Part shown: positions 7,675-16,257 of the stretch, piece after piece
How positions within the stretch are numbered: the stretch's first letter is position 1
Layout of the letters: every line of letters begins with the position of its first letter
NCBI GenBank assembly: GCA_003232915.1
Contig: QIKE01000113.1
Location: 1 to 38,543 of the forward strand
Source: Bacteroidota bacterium
GTDB lineage: Bacteria > Bacteroidota > Bacteroidia > Bacteroidales > F082
DNA length: 38,543 nucleotides
Direction of reading: 5' to 3'
Notes under the pieces: model-generated
Database searches by the model: none
The model's input: the letters and a program-made list of their open reading frames with translations, nothing else
What the model was told of the DNA's origin: nothing
Position numbers and translations under genes: made by a program

Positions 7675-8418
7675 TTATAAATTTGATTTTTCTTTTTGCA
7701 TTTCAATTAAGATAAAATGTGCTTTATCGGATGCAAGTGAAAACTCTATATTGGTTTGGCCTAACACCTGCAGGGAGTCGCATTCTTTTAAAGTGAGATA
7801 TTCGCCAATATCAATACATCCCTCAAAACAGAATATATAAGCTTGTCTATCTTCGGCAAGAGTGAATTGTAAACGCTTATCTTTTTTCGTTAATTCAGAG
7901 ACAAAGACATTTACATCTTGACACAGATAAAGAGGGGCAACAGCTTTGTTTTTAGTACTGGATATTATCTGCAACAATTTGTTGTTTCTGTCTTCGAAAG
8001 AAAATTTGTGAAGATCATATCTGATTGGTAGATTTCTTTCCACTGGTAAAACCCATATTTGAAGGAAACGACACCAATCGTTTTGCTCATTCATTTCAGA
8101 GTGAGTTAAACCCGTACCCGCTGAAATACATTGCACATGCCCACGACTTAAGATTTCGTGGTTTCCGGTACTATCGCGATGGGTTAGTTTCCCATTAACT
8201 ACATAACTGAAAATTTCCATCTCCCGGTGTGGATGTGTATCAAAACCGCTGTTAGGTTTTACACTATCATCGTTTAGAACCCTTAAAACACCAAAATTTA
8301 TATTGTTGGGGTCATAATACTTTGCAAACGAAAAATGAAAAGATGTATTTGCCGGATGCATATTGCTGGCTTTCTGATAATAAAGGTCTTCAGCATTTAT
8401 TTTTTTATATTTTTTCAT
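7675..8418 (-). CDS. pirin family bicupin protein
   Basis: A 247-residue two-cupin protein of the pirin/YhhW group, some members of which have quercetin 2,3-dioxygenase activity; the natural substrate is usually unknown. The N-terminal cupin keeps the metal ligands H62 and H64 (DTHPHREMEIFSYV), H106 and E108 (GTGLTHSE). The second cupin (about residues 150-240) lacks an obvious metal site, as is normal. The ATG at 8418 follows AGAGGATATA-like sequence. An AraC regulator lies upstream in the same direction, and GNAT and [4Fe-4S]/CDGSH genes lie downstream, suggesting a small stress- or redox-related unit under that regulator. Confidence 0.93.
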   Translation of the reverse strand: MKKYKKINAEDLYYQKASNMHPANTSFHFSFAKYYDPNNINFGVLRVLNDDSVKPNSGFDTHPHREMEIFSYVVNGKLTHRDSTGNHEILSRGHVQCISAGTGLTHSEMNEQNDWCRFLQIWVLPVERNLPIRYDLHKFSFEDRNNKLLQIISSTKNKAVAPLYLCQDVNVFVSELTKKDKRLQFTLAEDRQAYIFCFEGCIDIGEYLTLKECDSLQVLGQTNIEFSLASDKAHFILIEMQKEKSNL

Positions 8419-8529
8419 TATATCCTCTTTTTTCTTTTATTAAACATATGTTCTATATTATTAAGTTACAAATTATATTACCAATTTGTATGGAACAAAA
8501 ATATGGAGGAATAGTTGACTAAAGGATAC

Positions 8530-8560
8530 AAAAAACCGGATAAGGCTTATGAAAATCCGG
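8530..8560 (-). terminator. terminator between the AraC gene and the pirin gene
   Basis: On the minus strand CCGGAT (8560-8555) pairs with ATCCGG (8541-8536), and a T-run follows at 8535-8530. It lies just after the AraC-type stop codon, so the pirin gene probably has its own promoter; a TATTTTTG-like box is visible on the minus strand near 8500. Confidence 0.65.
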
Positions 8561-8562
8561 CT

Positions 8563-9450
8563 TTATCGTTTTTTCCTGAATTGTGAAGGTGATTTACCGG
8601 TGCAGTTTTTAAAAAAGGCACTAAAGTTGGCAGGTTCTAAAAATCCAAGTTGATAGCCGATTTCTTTTGATGATAATTCGGAAAAGTAAAGCATTCTTTT
8701 TGCAGCGATAGAAATTCCAGATTGAATGTATTCTTTGGCTGTTTTGCCTGTTCGCGATTTTACCGTTCTGTTTAGGTAGTCGGGTGTAATGTTTAGTTCA
8801 TTGGCATATTCGGAAGTAGAATGCCAATGTGTGTAGTTTTGATTCACCAACTCCTTAAATTTTTTTAATATGGAATTGCCTGCTTCAATGCCTTGAGTAT
8901 GGGTGTTTAGGATTACGCACAAGTTATTACACTCAATTAAAAGGAGTTTTAAAAATGCTCCTATGGCTTGTTCTTTAAATTTTAAGGTTGATTGATTCCA
9001 ATTGAGAATTTCCTCACAATAGTTGGAAAGTTTATTCAATTGGCTGATACTAATATATAAAGGAGGGGTTTGGCCATAATCATTGAAAAGATTTAAATCC
9101 CCAATAAAACATTGAGGAATATTATTCTTTATTAAAAAAAGAGATGAAAAAACAATACAATATCCAAATGATTGTTCTTCCTCTACTACCTGATGAACTT
9201 GTCCGGGACTTATGAAATAAACTTGTTTTGAAGTTAAGGGATACCGGTTAAAATCAATTATATGGTTCCCTGATGCTTGCTTCACCAAAAGAACAGTGTA
9301 GTAGTTGTGCCGGTGTGGTTCGTCAGTTTTTCCTAATCTTTTTGTGTAAATATCCTCCATTCGCGATATTTTAAGGCTAACCCGATTATTCGTTTTGTTA
9401 AACTCATTATACGTTTTGATTATTTCCATTTGTATTTCAGTTAACGTCAA
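8563..9450 (-). CDS. AraC family transcriptional regulator
   Basis: 295 residues. The N-terminal half is a cupin-like sensor domain (EPHRHNYYTVLLVKQASG near 44, then YPLTSKQVYFISPGQVHQV). The C-terminal 100 residues form the double helix-turn-helix of the AraC/XylS family, with YANELNITPDYLNRTVKSRTG, KRMLYFSELSSKEIGYQLGF and FSAFFKNCTGKSPSQFRK. An alternative ATG 21 nt downstream (MEIIKTYNEF) is equally possible as the start. The first gene downstream is the pirin, a common target for this kind of regulator in Bacteroidota, though a terminator separates the two. Confidence 0.93.
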   Translation of the reverse strand: MTLTEIQMEIIKTYNEFNKTNNRVSLKISRMEDIYTKRLGKTDEPHRHNYYTVLLVKQASGNHIIDFNRYPLTSKQVYFISPGQVHQVVEEEQSFGYCIVFSSLFLIKNNIPQCFIGDLNLFNDYGQTPPLYISISQLNKLSNYCEEILNWNQSTLKFKEQAIGAFLKLLLIECNNLCVILNTHTQGIEAGNSILKKFKELVNQNYTHWHSTSEYANELNITPDYLNRTVKSRTGKTAKEYIQSGISIAAKRMLYFSELSSKEIGYQLGFLEPANFSAFFKNCTGKSPSQFRKKR

Positions 9451-9627
9451 TTTCTTTTATTTTCACTCTGTATCTCTTTCTTTATGGTCAACATGGCTAA
9501 GACCTTCGCTAAACATTATTAAGATTGGATGTGTTATGTTTCAAGTGCAATTATTATGGGATATTCTCTTAGCATACGAGGCATAGCGCGAAAGGTGTAT
9601 GTATTCTTCCCGGGTTTGCATTGTTTA

Positions 9628-11139
9628 TCAGGCTTCATCTTTTACAAATAAAATAAAAACTGCGGCAATAAGCATCGAAACTCCACCTATAATCAAAGCA
9701 TATATGGCTTCGTTTTGAAAGAATTTTTCTAATAAAAAGCCGAGTATAGCAGCTGCTATTATTTGTGGAATGACGATAAAATAATTGAAGATACCCATAT
9801 AAATTCCCATTTTGTTTTGCGGCAAAGCGTTGGTAAGTATGGCATAAGGAATAGAAAGAATGCCTGCCCAAGCCACACCTACGCCAAGCATAGAAAATAA
9901 CAACAGGTTTTTGTCGTGAATAAAATAAATAGACAGCAGGCCGATACTACCTAGCAATAATGCAATGGCGTGTGTGGTTTTGCGGCTTGTGGCTTTGACC
10001 ATTGGTGTTAATAGCCAAGCAACAATGGCGGCAAAGCCATTGTAAACGGCAAACAAAATGGAAACCCAGTCGGCACCGTTATTATATGCTATTGATGTGG
10101 GATCGGTAGTATGGAAAACATATTCGGTAACGGCAGGTGTGGTGTAAATCCACATCGAAAAAAGTGCAAACCAACTAAAAAACTGAACAAAAGCTAATTG
10201 CAGCATAGTTTTGGGCATATTGAACATATCGTTCATTATCTCGACAAGGGCAACATGATTTTTGTCTTTGAGTTGCATCAATCCCGAAATAGACATTAGA
10301 ATACCAAAGATGGCAAAACCAATTGACAGCACGTACAAGTCTTTGTTTAAACCGGCATGGTAAAACCACAGGGTTAGAATAAGGCCTGCTACAGTCCAAA
10401 TGGAACCGTTGATAAGTTGTTTTTTTCCTTTTTTGACAGAAACATGCGGAGTTTCATTTATTGCAGTTATACTGTTATCTTCATTTTCGGCTTTGTTGAA
10501 TGCTTCTAATTGTTGGGGAGGATATTCTTTGGTGGTGAAGATGGTCAACATAACGGCAGAAAAATAAACTGCTCCACCAATATAAAATGACCATTTTACC
10601 GACGGTGGGATAATTCCTTCGTGGGCAGTATTGCTAATACCGAGCCAGTTGGTCATCACCCAAGGGAGCAGGCTGGCTATAACGGCACCGGCACCGATAA
10701 AAAAACTTTGCATGGCAAACCCTTGTGTACGTTGTTCTTTGGGTAGCATATCGCCAACAAAAGCTCGAAAGGGTTCCATAGAAATATTAATGGATGCATC
10801 TAAAACCCATAGCATTCCGGCAGCCATCCACAGTACGGGTGAATTGGGCATAATTAGCAATGCCAACGATGCCGAAATTGCACCTACTAAAAAATAAGGA
10901 CGACGACGCCCCAATCGTCCCCAAGTTTTATCGCTATAATGTCCGATAATGGGTTGCACTAACAGGCCGGTAACGGGTGCTGCCACCCACAGTATAGATA
11001 GATTTCCTATGTTGGCTCCAAGGGTTTGAAAAATACGACTGACATTGGCATTTTGAAGGGCAAATCCAAACTGTATACCGAAAAAACCGACACTCATATT
11101 CCAAATTTGCCAAAAACTTAAACGGGGTTTTTTTGCCAT
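9628..11139 (-). CDS. SLC45/GPH-like MFS sugar transporter
   Basis: A 503-residue major facilitator with about 12 membrane spans. Family signatures are MSVGFFGIQFGFALQNANVS near 15, PIIGHYSDKTWGRLGRRRPY near 63 (the loop 2-3 motif with the RRRPY of sucrose and maltose symporters), and MEPFRAFVGDMLP near 120. It should import a di- or oligosaccharide with a cation; maltose is the usual guess for this clade in Bacteroidota, but no glycoside hydrolase or phosphorylase lies next to it here to settle this. A cytosolic loop lies near residues 215-245. Its promoter region holds a 10-nt direct repeat at 11285-11316 that may be an operator. Confidence 0.9.
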   Translation of the reverse strand: MAKKPRLSFWQIWNMSVGFFGIQFGFALQNANVSRIFQTLGANIGNLSILWVAAPVTGLLVQPIIGHYSDKTWGRLGRRRPYFLVGAISASLALLIMPNSPVLWMAAGMLWVLDASINISMEPFRAFVGDMLPKEQRTQGFAMQSFFIGAGAVIASLLPWVMTNWLGISNTAHEGIIPPSVKWSFYIGGAVYFSAVMLTIFTTKEYPPQQLEAFNKAENEDNSITAINETPHVSVKKGKKQLINGSIWTVAGLILTLWFYHAGLNKDLYVLSIGFAIFGILMSISGLMQLKDKNHVALVEIMNDMFNMPKTMLQLAFVQFFSWFALFSMWIYTTPAVTEYVFHTTDPTSIAYNNGADWVSILFAVYNGFAAIVAWLLTPMVKATSRKTTHAIALLLGSIGLLSIYFIHDKNLLLFSMLGVGVAWAGILSIPYAILTNALPQNKMGIYMGIFNYFIVIPQIIAAAILGFLLEKFFQNEAIYALIIGGVSMLIAAVFILFVKDEA

Positions 11140-11284
11140 GTCATCTACTTTTTATAATTGCCGAAAATAAAGATTTTCTTTGAATTACTTGTTTTCCAAG
11201 TTTATTTGGCCATCGGCTAGAAATATAGATTCCAAATATTCTTCTAACTAACGACATATCAAATGTTTGCAAACTATTGTTTTT

Positions 11285-11316
11285 GTTGCAATTGAATTTA
11301 TTTTCAGTTGCAATTG
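11285..11316 (-). promoter_or_regulatory. direct repeat, possible operator of the MFS gene
   Basis: GTTGCAATTG occurs at 11285-11294 and again at 11307-11316, 22 nt apart, or about two helical turns. The second copy extends to the perfect palindrome TGCAATTGCA. Both lie about 150 nt upstream of the MFS start. This fits a dimeric repressor or activator site; the cognate regulator is not in the window. Confidence 0.4.
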
Positions 11317-11427
11317 CATTTTCGTCTTATAAAGTAAGAGGTTTTTTTGCAGACATACCCATTATAATGATGTTTGAACGAGTCGTCGACATTGAAAAAA
11401 GCTAATAGGAAAATAAAAACATCCGAA

Positions 11428-11571
11428 CCCTGCGGCAGGGATTGGAGAGACAGCCCGCAGCACCAAAACCTATTAAGGCCGACTTTGCAGTAGAGACACA
11501 ATACATTGTGTCTCTACTGCAAAGGCAATAGCCTGGTTTTTGGGGCGAGGAATATAACGGAAAGCCCGATA
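11428..11571. repeat. structured intergenic element with a 40-nt perfect palindrome
   Basis: A composite foldable block. CCCTG-CGG-CAGGG is a hairpin at 11428-11440. GCACCAAAACC (11460-11470) pairs almost fully with GGTTTTTGGGGC (11535-11546). At its centre 11484-11523 is a perfect inverted repeat with 19-nt arms (TTTGCAGTAGAGACACAAT) and a 2-nt loop. The flanks AGCCCGCAGCACC and GCGAGGAATATAACGGAAAGCCCG resemble each other and resemble, from memory, blocks repeated in Bacteroidota genomes. It lies between the divergent MFS and clpS genes and is not part of either. Confidence 0.7.
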
Positions 11572-11889
11572 CCGCGTAGGATGGATATGAATAGGTGTGT
11601 GAGGAGGTTTAGGTAGAAAAACGGTAGCCGCCCAAAAAGATATTCTGTTTTGGAAAATGGTATATGTGTCTATAAATATTATTGAATTTGCAATGCTTTC
11701 CGTAAAACGCCAATTTCTTCATTATGCTTGATTTACAATTCAGTCATTTATTAAACTAAACTAAGCTCCCTAAATTTAATTCGTTTCAAGACCTCACCTT
11801 GACGTTTTATGATTAGTCATTATAACAATGCTTTTTTTCTAACACTAATTAGCAAGATAAAAATATCTTCATCTTAATGTTTTTTTCTT

Positions 11890-11897
11890 TACATTTG
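11890..11897 (+). promoter_or_regulatory. -7 box of the clpS-nfeD-floA operon
   Basis: TACATTTG matches TAnnTTTG; the ATG of clpS is 26 nt downstream. No good -33 element is visible. Confidence 0.5.
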
Positions 11898-11923
11898 TTT
11901 CCGAATCAAATTTTTTTCAAAAT

Positions 11924-12199
11924 ATGACTATTGAGGAAAAGAATGTAACGGTAACGGACGAAAAAGAGGGCTTGAAAAAATCAAAAACACTGATACTTTT
12001 CAACGATAAGGTAAATACTTTCGATTTTGTTATTGAAACTCTTGTGAATGTGTGTGGCCACGACCTTATACAAGCCGAAAATTGCACGTGGATTGCTCAT
12101 TATAAAGGCAAATGTCCGGTAAAAAAAGGCAGTTTCGAAGCACTCAAGACATGTTATGATGAAATGATAAATAGGAATCTTATTGTACAAATTCAATAA
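11924..12199 (+). CDS. clpS: ATP-dependent Clp protease adaptor ClpS
   Basis: A 91-residue adaptor that binds N-degron substrates and delivers them to the ClpAP or ClpCP protease. The core begins with LILFNDKVNTFDFVIETLVNVCGHD (residues 28-52). It includes the conserved N-degron loop FNDKVNTFDFV, in which D33 and the following residues contact the substrate amino terminus. It then continues through CTWIAHYKGKCPVKKGSFE to the C-terminus. It is the first gene of a compact unit: nfeD starts 5 nt after its stop. Confidence 0.93.
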   Translation: MTIEEKNVTVTDEKEGLKKSKTLILFNDKVNTFDFVIETLVNVCGHDLIQAENCTWIAHYKGKCPVKKGSFEALKTCYDEMINRNLIVQIQ

Positions 12200-12204
12200 A
12201 ACTT

Positions 12205-12672
12205 ATGTGGGCAATAATTGTAATACTTATTTTTGTAGGCCTACTACTGTTAATTCTTGAGATTTTAGTAATTCCGGGAACTGGCTTGGTAGGAATTGTA
12301 GGTTTTGTTGCAATGGTAGCAGGTGTATGGCTGGCGTACAGCAGAAAAGGCATTGCATCGGGTAATATTGCACTTTTATTTACTATTTTGCTGAATGTTG
12401 CTGCCATAGTTCTTTCGCTGCGTTCTAAAACTTGGAAAAATGCCCAGCTTAAATCAAGTATTTCTGGCAAAACGGGCAATAAAAGTACATTGGGCTTAAA
12501 ATCCGGTGATCGAGGCAAAACGGTTTCACGCTGTGTTCCAATGGGCAAAGTAGAATTCAACGGTAGCTATTACGAAGCCAATGCAGGCACACAGTTTATT
12601 GATCCTGGGAAACCGGTAAAAATTACAAAAATATCAGAAAGCAAAATTTTTATTAAACAAATAAACTCATAA
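12205..12672 (+). CDS. NfeD-like membrane protein, partner of FloA
   Basis: 155 residues. Two to three membrane helices occupy residues 1-75 ([20 protein letters not shown], then [19 protein letters not shown], then a third). A short basic linker leads to a C-terminal OB-fold domain (about 95-153: [33 protein letters not shown]). This is the short NfeD1b-type layout without the N-terminal ClpP-like protease. NfeD proteins of this kind are encoded next to flotillin-like SPFH proteins and are thought to act with them in membrane microdomains. It lies 5 nt after clpS and 4 nt before floA. Confidence 0.9.
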   Translation: MWAIIVILIFVGLLLLILEILVIPGTGLVGIVGFVAMVAGVWLAYSRKGIASGNIALLFTILLNVAAIVLSLRSKTWKNAQLKSSISGKTGNKSTLGLKSGDRGKTVSRCVPMGKVEFNGSYYEANAGTQFIDPGKPVKITKISESKIFIKQINS

Positions 12673-12676
12673 AATT

Positions 12677-13669
12677 ATGGATGCAAACATTTATTTGATT
12701 ATTGCAGCAGGTATCGGAGCTATATTTTTGCTCTGGGTTCTGTTTTATTTTATTCCCGTAGGACTTTGGTTTACGGCTTTCGTTTCTGGGGTACGTATTT
12801 CGCTCATACAATTGGTGTTAATGCGTTGGAGAAAAGTACCTCCGGGCGCTATTGTCAACAGTTTAATAGCCGCTACAAAAGCGGATATAGCATTAAAACG
12901 CAACGATATGGAGGCTCATTATCTTGCTGGAGGAAATGTTCAAAGGGTTGTCAACGCGTTGATTTCGGCCGACAAAGCCAATATCGAATTAAATTTTAAA
13001 ACAGCCACTGCCATAGATTTGGCCGGACGCGACGTACTTGAAGCCGTACAAATGTCGGTAAACCCAAAAGTTATTGACACAAAAAGAGTTGCTGCCGTAG
13101 CTAAAGACGGCATTCAGCTTATTGCAATGGCCCGTGTAACGGTACGTGCCAATATTCAGCAGTTGGTAGGAGGTGCCGGTGAAGAAACCGTGTTGGCGCG
13201 TGTTGGCGAAGGTATTGTTTCATCAATAGGGTCGGCACAATCGCATAAAGCAGTACTAGAAAATCCCGACAGCATTTCGAAAGTAGTTTTAAACAAAGGA
13301 CTTGACTCAGGTACCGCTTTTGAAATTCTTTCAATTGACATTGCCGATATTGATATTGGCAAAAACATTGGAGCCGTATTGCAAATCGACCAAGCCAATG
13401 CCGACAAAAACATTGCACAAGCAAAAGCCGAAGAACGGCGTGCAATGGCAGTGGCACAAGAACAAGAAATGAAAGCAAAAGCTCAGGAAGCACGTGCCAA
13501 CGTGATTCAGGCTGAAGCTGAAATTCCTATGGCTATTGCCGAAGCTTTCCGTTTGGGAAATCTTGGCGTAATGGATTATTATCGCTACAAAAACATTCAG
13601 GCCGATACGGATATGCGACAATCCATAGCTAAAGATCCGGGAACTGAAGAACATAATCCGAAGGAATAA
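12677..13669 (+). CDS. floA: flotillin-like protein FloA
   Basis: 330 residues of the UPF0365/YqfA flotillin-like family. A single N-terminal membrane segment (about 5-30, [20 protein letters not shown]) precedes the SPFH region, which contains [19 protein letters not shown] and [17 protein letters not shown] long Ala/Glu/Lys-rich coiled coil follows (about 245-290, [20 protein letters not shown]), then [20 protein letters not shown]. Such proteins form oligomers at the inner face of the membrane and organise microdomains. It is encoded directly after its usual partner NfeD. The reading frames on the opposite strand are shadows. Confidence 0.95.
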   Translation: MDANIYLIIAAGIGAIFLLWVLFYFIPVGLWFTAFVSGVRISLIQLVLMRWRKVPPGAIVNSLIAATKADIALKRNDMEAHYLAGGNVQRVVNALISADKANIELNFKTATAIDLAGRDVLEAVQMSVNPKVIDTKRVAAVAKDGIQLIAMARVTVRANIQQLVGGAGEETVLARVGEGIVSSIGSAQSHKAVLENPDSISKVVLNKGLDSGTAFEILSIDIADIDIGKNIGAVLQIDQANADKNIAQAKAEERRAMAVAQEQEMKAKAQEARANVIQAEAEIPMAIAEAFRLGNLGVMDYYRYKNIQADTDMRQSIAKDPGTEEHNPKE

Positions 13670-13784
13670 GAAAATACTGTTTACAAAAAACTCAAAACAA
13701 TTGCGCAGTTTTAGTTTTTTAACAGAATTACCATACAATAAAATAAGGTAGCGTCTGTTTTGTTTTAACTTCGTGTAACGGATA

Positions 13785-16016
13785 GTGGATGTTGAATCAG
13801 AGAAAACGAATGTGCAAAATATACTTCAGAGAAAATTAAGCGAATTACTGTCTTGTTGCAACAAAACTGCTGATGGCAAAGCCCATCGAATGATTTCTAA
13901 AGCTTACAATCTGGCAATAGAAAAATATGCCGGTAAAAGTTTAGCCGACGGGACACCTTTTATTGTGCATCATCTTGATTTGGCTATTACGGCGATGAAA
14001 GAAGTTGGGTTAGGCAATGTTTCGGCGGTTTGTGCGCTTTTACATAGCCTACCCGCTATCGAAGGTGAAAAAGCTTACAAATCAATTGAAAAAAAGTTTG
14101 GCAACAATATCGCCAACATACTACGAGGAATGTATAAGGTTACCGACTTCCACACCGAACGGCTTTCTTTTCACTCTGATTCGTTTCGGAATATGTTTCT
14201 GTCGCTAATTGACGATATTCGAGTTATTTTACTGTTGCTTGCACACCGCCTCAACGATGTTCGGCATCCCGATTTGCTTACAAACGGAAAAAAAATAAAA
14301 TTTTTCGATGAAATAAAATTTATTTATATCCCCATTGCACATCGTTTGGGTTTGTATAACATTAAAAGCGAGCTAGAAGAACGGCAGATGGTGTATGAAT
14401 TTCCCGATATTTTCGATCGAATAAGTCGAAAAATTAAAGAAACCAAATCAAAACGCGAAGTATATATCAAAGAAGTTATCCGGCCATTAGAACGAGAATT
14501 AATGGCCGCACGTTTTAATTATAAAATTAAGTGGCGGACAAAATCGGTACCAAGTATCTGGGCAAAAATGAAGAGACAAAATGTCTCGTTTGAAGAGGTT
14601 TACGACCTTTTTGCTATCCGTATTATCATCAAAAGTAAATCGACAAAAAAAGAAAAAGAGGACTGCTGGAAAGTTTATTCCATTGTTACTAATATTTACC
14701 AACCCAATCCCAAACGTTTGCGCGACTGGATTTCGACACCCAAAGCTTCGGGCTACGAATCGTTGCACACTACGGTAATGGGGCCAAATAATAAATGGGT
14801 TGAGGTACAAATACGAACATTAAGGATGGACGAAGTTGCCGAAAAAGGTACAGCAGCTCACTGGCAATACAAAGGCCTGATGAAATCAAAAGATAACGAT
14901 AACTGGCTTGCACAAGTGCGTGATATATTAGAAAATCCCGAGCAAATAGAACAAGATGCAGTGTATCGCTCAAACCACATAAGCGACAATATTTTTGTGT
15001 TTACCCCTAAAGGCGATTTGAAAAAACTTCCCACCGGCTCTACAGTACTTGATTTTGCTTACGAAATTCATACCAATATAGGAGCACGTTGTAGCGGAGC
15101 CAATGTCAACAACAAAAACGTCCCTATCAGACATGTTCTTTGTAATGGCGACAAGGTTGACATTGTAACTTCTAATAAACAAAAACCCAAATTCGACTGG
15201 TTGGCTTTTGTAAATACCAATAAGGCACGCCTAAATATAAAAAAACAACTCAAAGAAGAAAAATACAAAGAAGCCGAAGTCGGCAAAGCCCTGCTTCTCA
15301 GAAAAATTAAAAACTGGAAACTCAAAAGTACAGATGATTTAGTAAATATTTTGGTGAAATATTTCAAACTTGATTCTGCCATTGATCTTTATTATCTTGT
15401 GGCTTCCAACAAACTTGATCTTGCTATTATTAAGGAAACACTCCTTGAACACATAAATAAAGAACAGGAAAACACCCCCTTGGTTCTGCCCAAAAAAAGA
15501 GAAGTCGACGAAAATGGCACCACCGGTAAAAACATTGACACCGACAGCGGCGATATTCTTTATATCGGCGATAATCTTAAAAATGTTGATTACCGCTTGT
15601 CGCTTTGCTGCAATCCCGTTCCGGGCGATAAAGTTTTCGGATTTATTACCACTATGGGAGGAATAAGCATACACCGCTATAATTGTCCTAATGCCAAACG
15701 ATTGCGTTCAAGATATCCCTATCGAGTAATTACGGTAAAATGGACAGAAACAGGCGATAAAAAAGTTAAACTGATTAATTTGCGCATTACAGGAAACAAT
15801 CAACTTGGTATTGTAAAATTAATGATCAAAGTAATTACCGGCGACTTACGTGTTAATATGCGTTCTGTTAACTTTAAAACAAAGGGAAGCCAATTCGAAG
15901 GCAAAATAAGCCTGCTGATATACGAAAATAAACACCTCGAACAATTAATTTATAAATTAAATCAAATAAAAGGAGTGGAAAAAGTTACCGTACAAAAAAC
16001 ACGGAAAGACAATTGA
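13785..16016 (+). CDS. relA: RelA-like (p)ppGpp synthetase with degenerate hydrolase domain
   Basis: A 743-residue long RelA/SpoT homologue. Order: HD domain (about 30-190), synthetase (about 235-365), TGS (about 402-463), helical region, Cys-rich zinc-finger-like domain (CCNPVPGDKVFGFIT) and C-terminal ACT. The synthetase keeps WRTKSVPSIWAKM, D274 (YDLFAIRI), RLRD (311-314) and E340 (VEVQIRT). The HD domain keeps the first His (H63) but has lost others: HDxxED reads HSLPAI (87-92), and the later Asp of LADRLHN is His154 in LAHRLND. Hydrolysis is therefore unlikely. The start is GTG at 13785, directly after an upstream TAA. Many Bacteroidota have two long Rel proteins; this would be the synthetase-dominant one. 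Confidence 0.9.
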   Translation: MDVESEKTNVQNILQRKLSELLSCCNKTADGKAHRMISKAYNLAIEKYAGKSLADGTPFIVHHLDLAITAMKEVGLGNVSAVCALLHSLPAIEGEKAYKSIEKKFGNNIANILRGMYKVTDFHTERLSFHSDSFRNMFLSLIDDIRVILLLLAHRLNDVRHPDLLTNGKKIKFFDEIKFIYIPIAHRLGLYNIKSELEERQMVYEFPDIFDRISRKIKETKSKREVYIKEVIRPLERELMAARFNYKIKWRTKSVPSIWAKMKRQNVSFEEVYDLFAIRIIIKSKSTKKEKEDCWKVYSIVTNIYQPNPKRLRDWISTPKASGYESLHTTVMGPNNKWVEVQIRTLRMDEVAEKGTAAHWQYKGLMKSKDNDNWLAQVRDILENPEQIEQDAVYRSNHISDNIFVFTPKGDLKKLPTGSTVLDFAYEIHTNIGARCSGANVNNKNVPIRHVLCNGDKVDIVTSNKQKPKFDWLAFVNTNKARLNIKKQLKEEKYKEAEVGKALLLRKIKNWKLKSTDDLVNILVKYFKLDSAIDLYYLVASNKLDLAIIKETLLEHINKEQENTPLVLPKKREVDENGTTGKNIDTDSGDILYIGDNLKNVDYRLSLCCNPVPGDKVFGFITTMGGISIHRYNCPNAKRLRSRYPYRVITVKWTETGDKKVKLINLRITGNNQLGIVKLMIKVITGDLRVNMRSVNFKTKGSQFEGKISLLIYENKHLEQLIYKLNQIKGVEKVTVQKTRKDN

Positions 16017-16243
16017 AAAAATTTGATTTCCTTGCATACAACTTCGTGATTTTTTTTAATCTTCAAGAAAATATCTGCTGCTACACAGTGAAATAGCCCC
16101 TTACTATAGAGAAATATTGTCGTTACTCAAATTTCAGAAGTCCAGCGTTGCATTTCACCTGACCTGCCACCGTTCATATGCTCCCTCGCCCGCACGTTTA
16201 ATCTTGTTTTAAAACTAAATATCATTGTTTTCGAAAAATTTTT

Positions 16244-16251
16244 TACTTTTG
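16244..16251 (+). promoter_or_regulatory. -7 box of the polysaccharide deacetylase gene
   Basis: TACTTTTG matches TAnnTTTG and ends 6 nt before the ATG at 16258, with a TTG at 16225-16227. A transcript from here would be essentially leaderless, which also argues for the ATG at 16258 rather than the one at 16225. Confidence 0.5.
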
Positions 16252-16257
16252 AAAAAT

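Noticed and set aside
13119-13738. Overlapping minus-strand frames opposite floA
   Set aside because: Shadows of the Ala/Glu/Lys-rich floA sequence; no motifs and no promoter.
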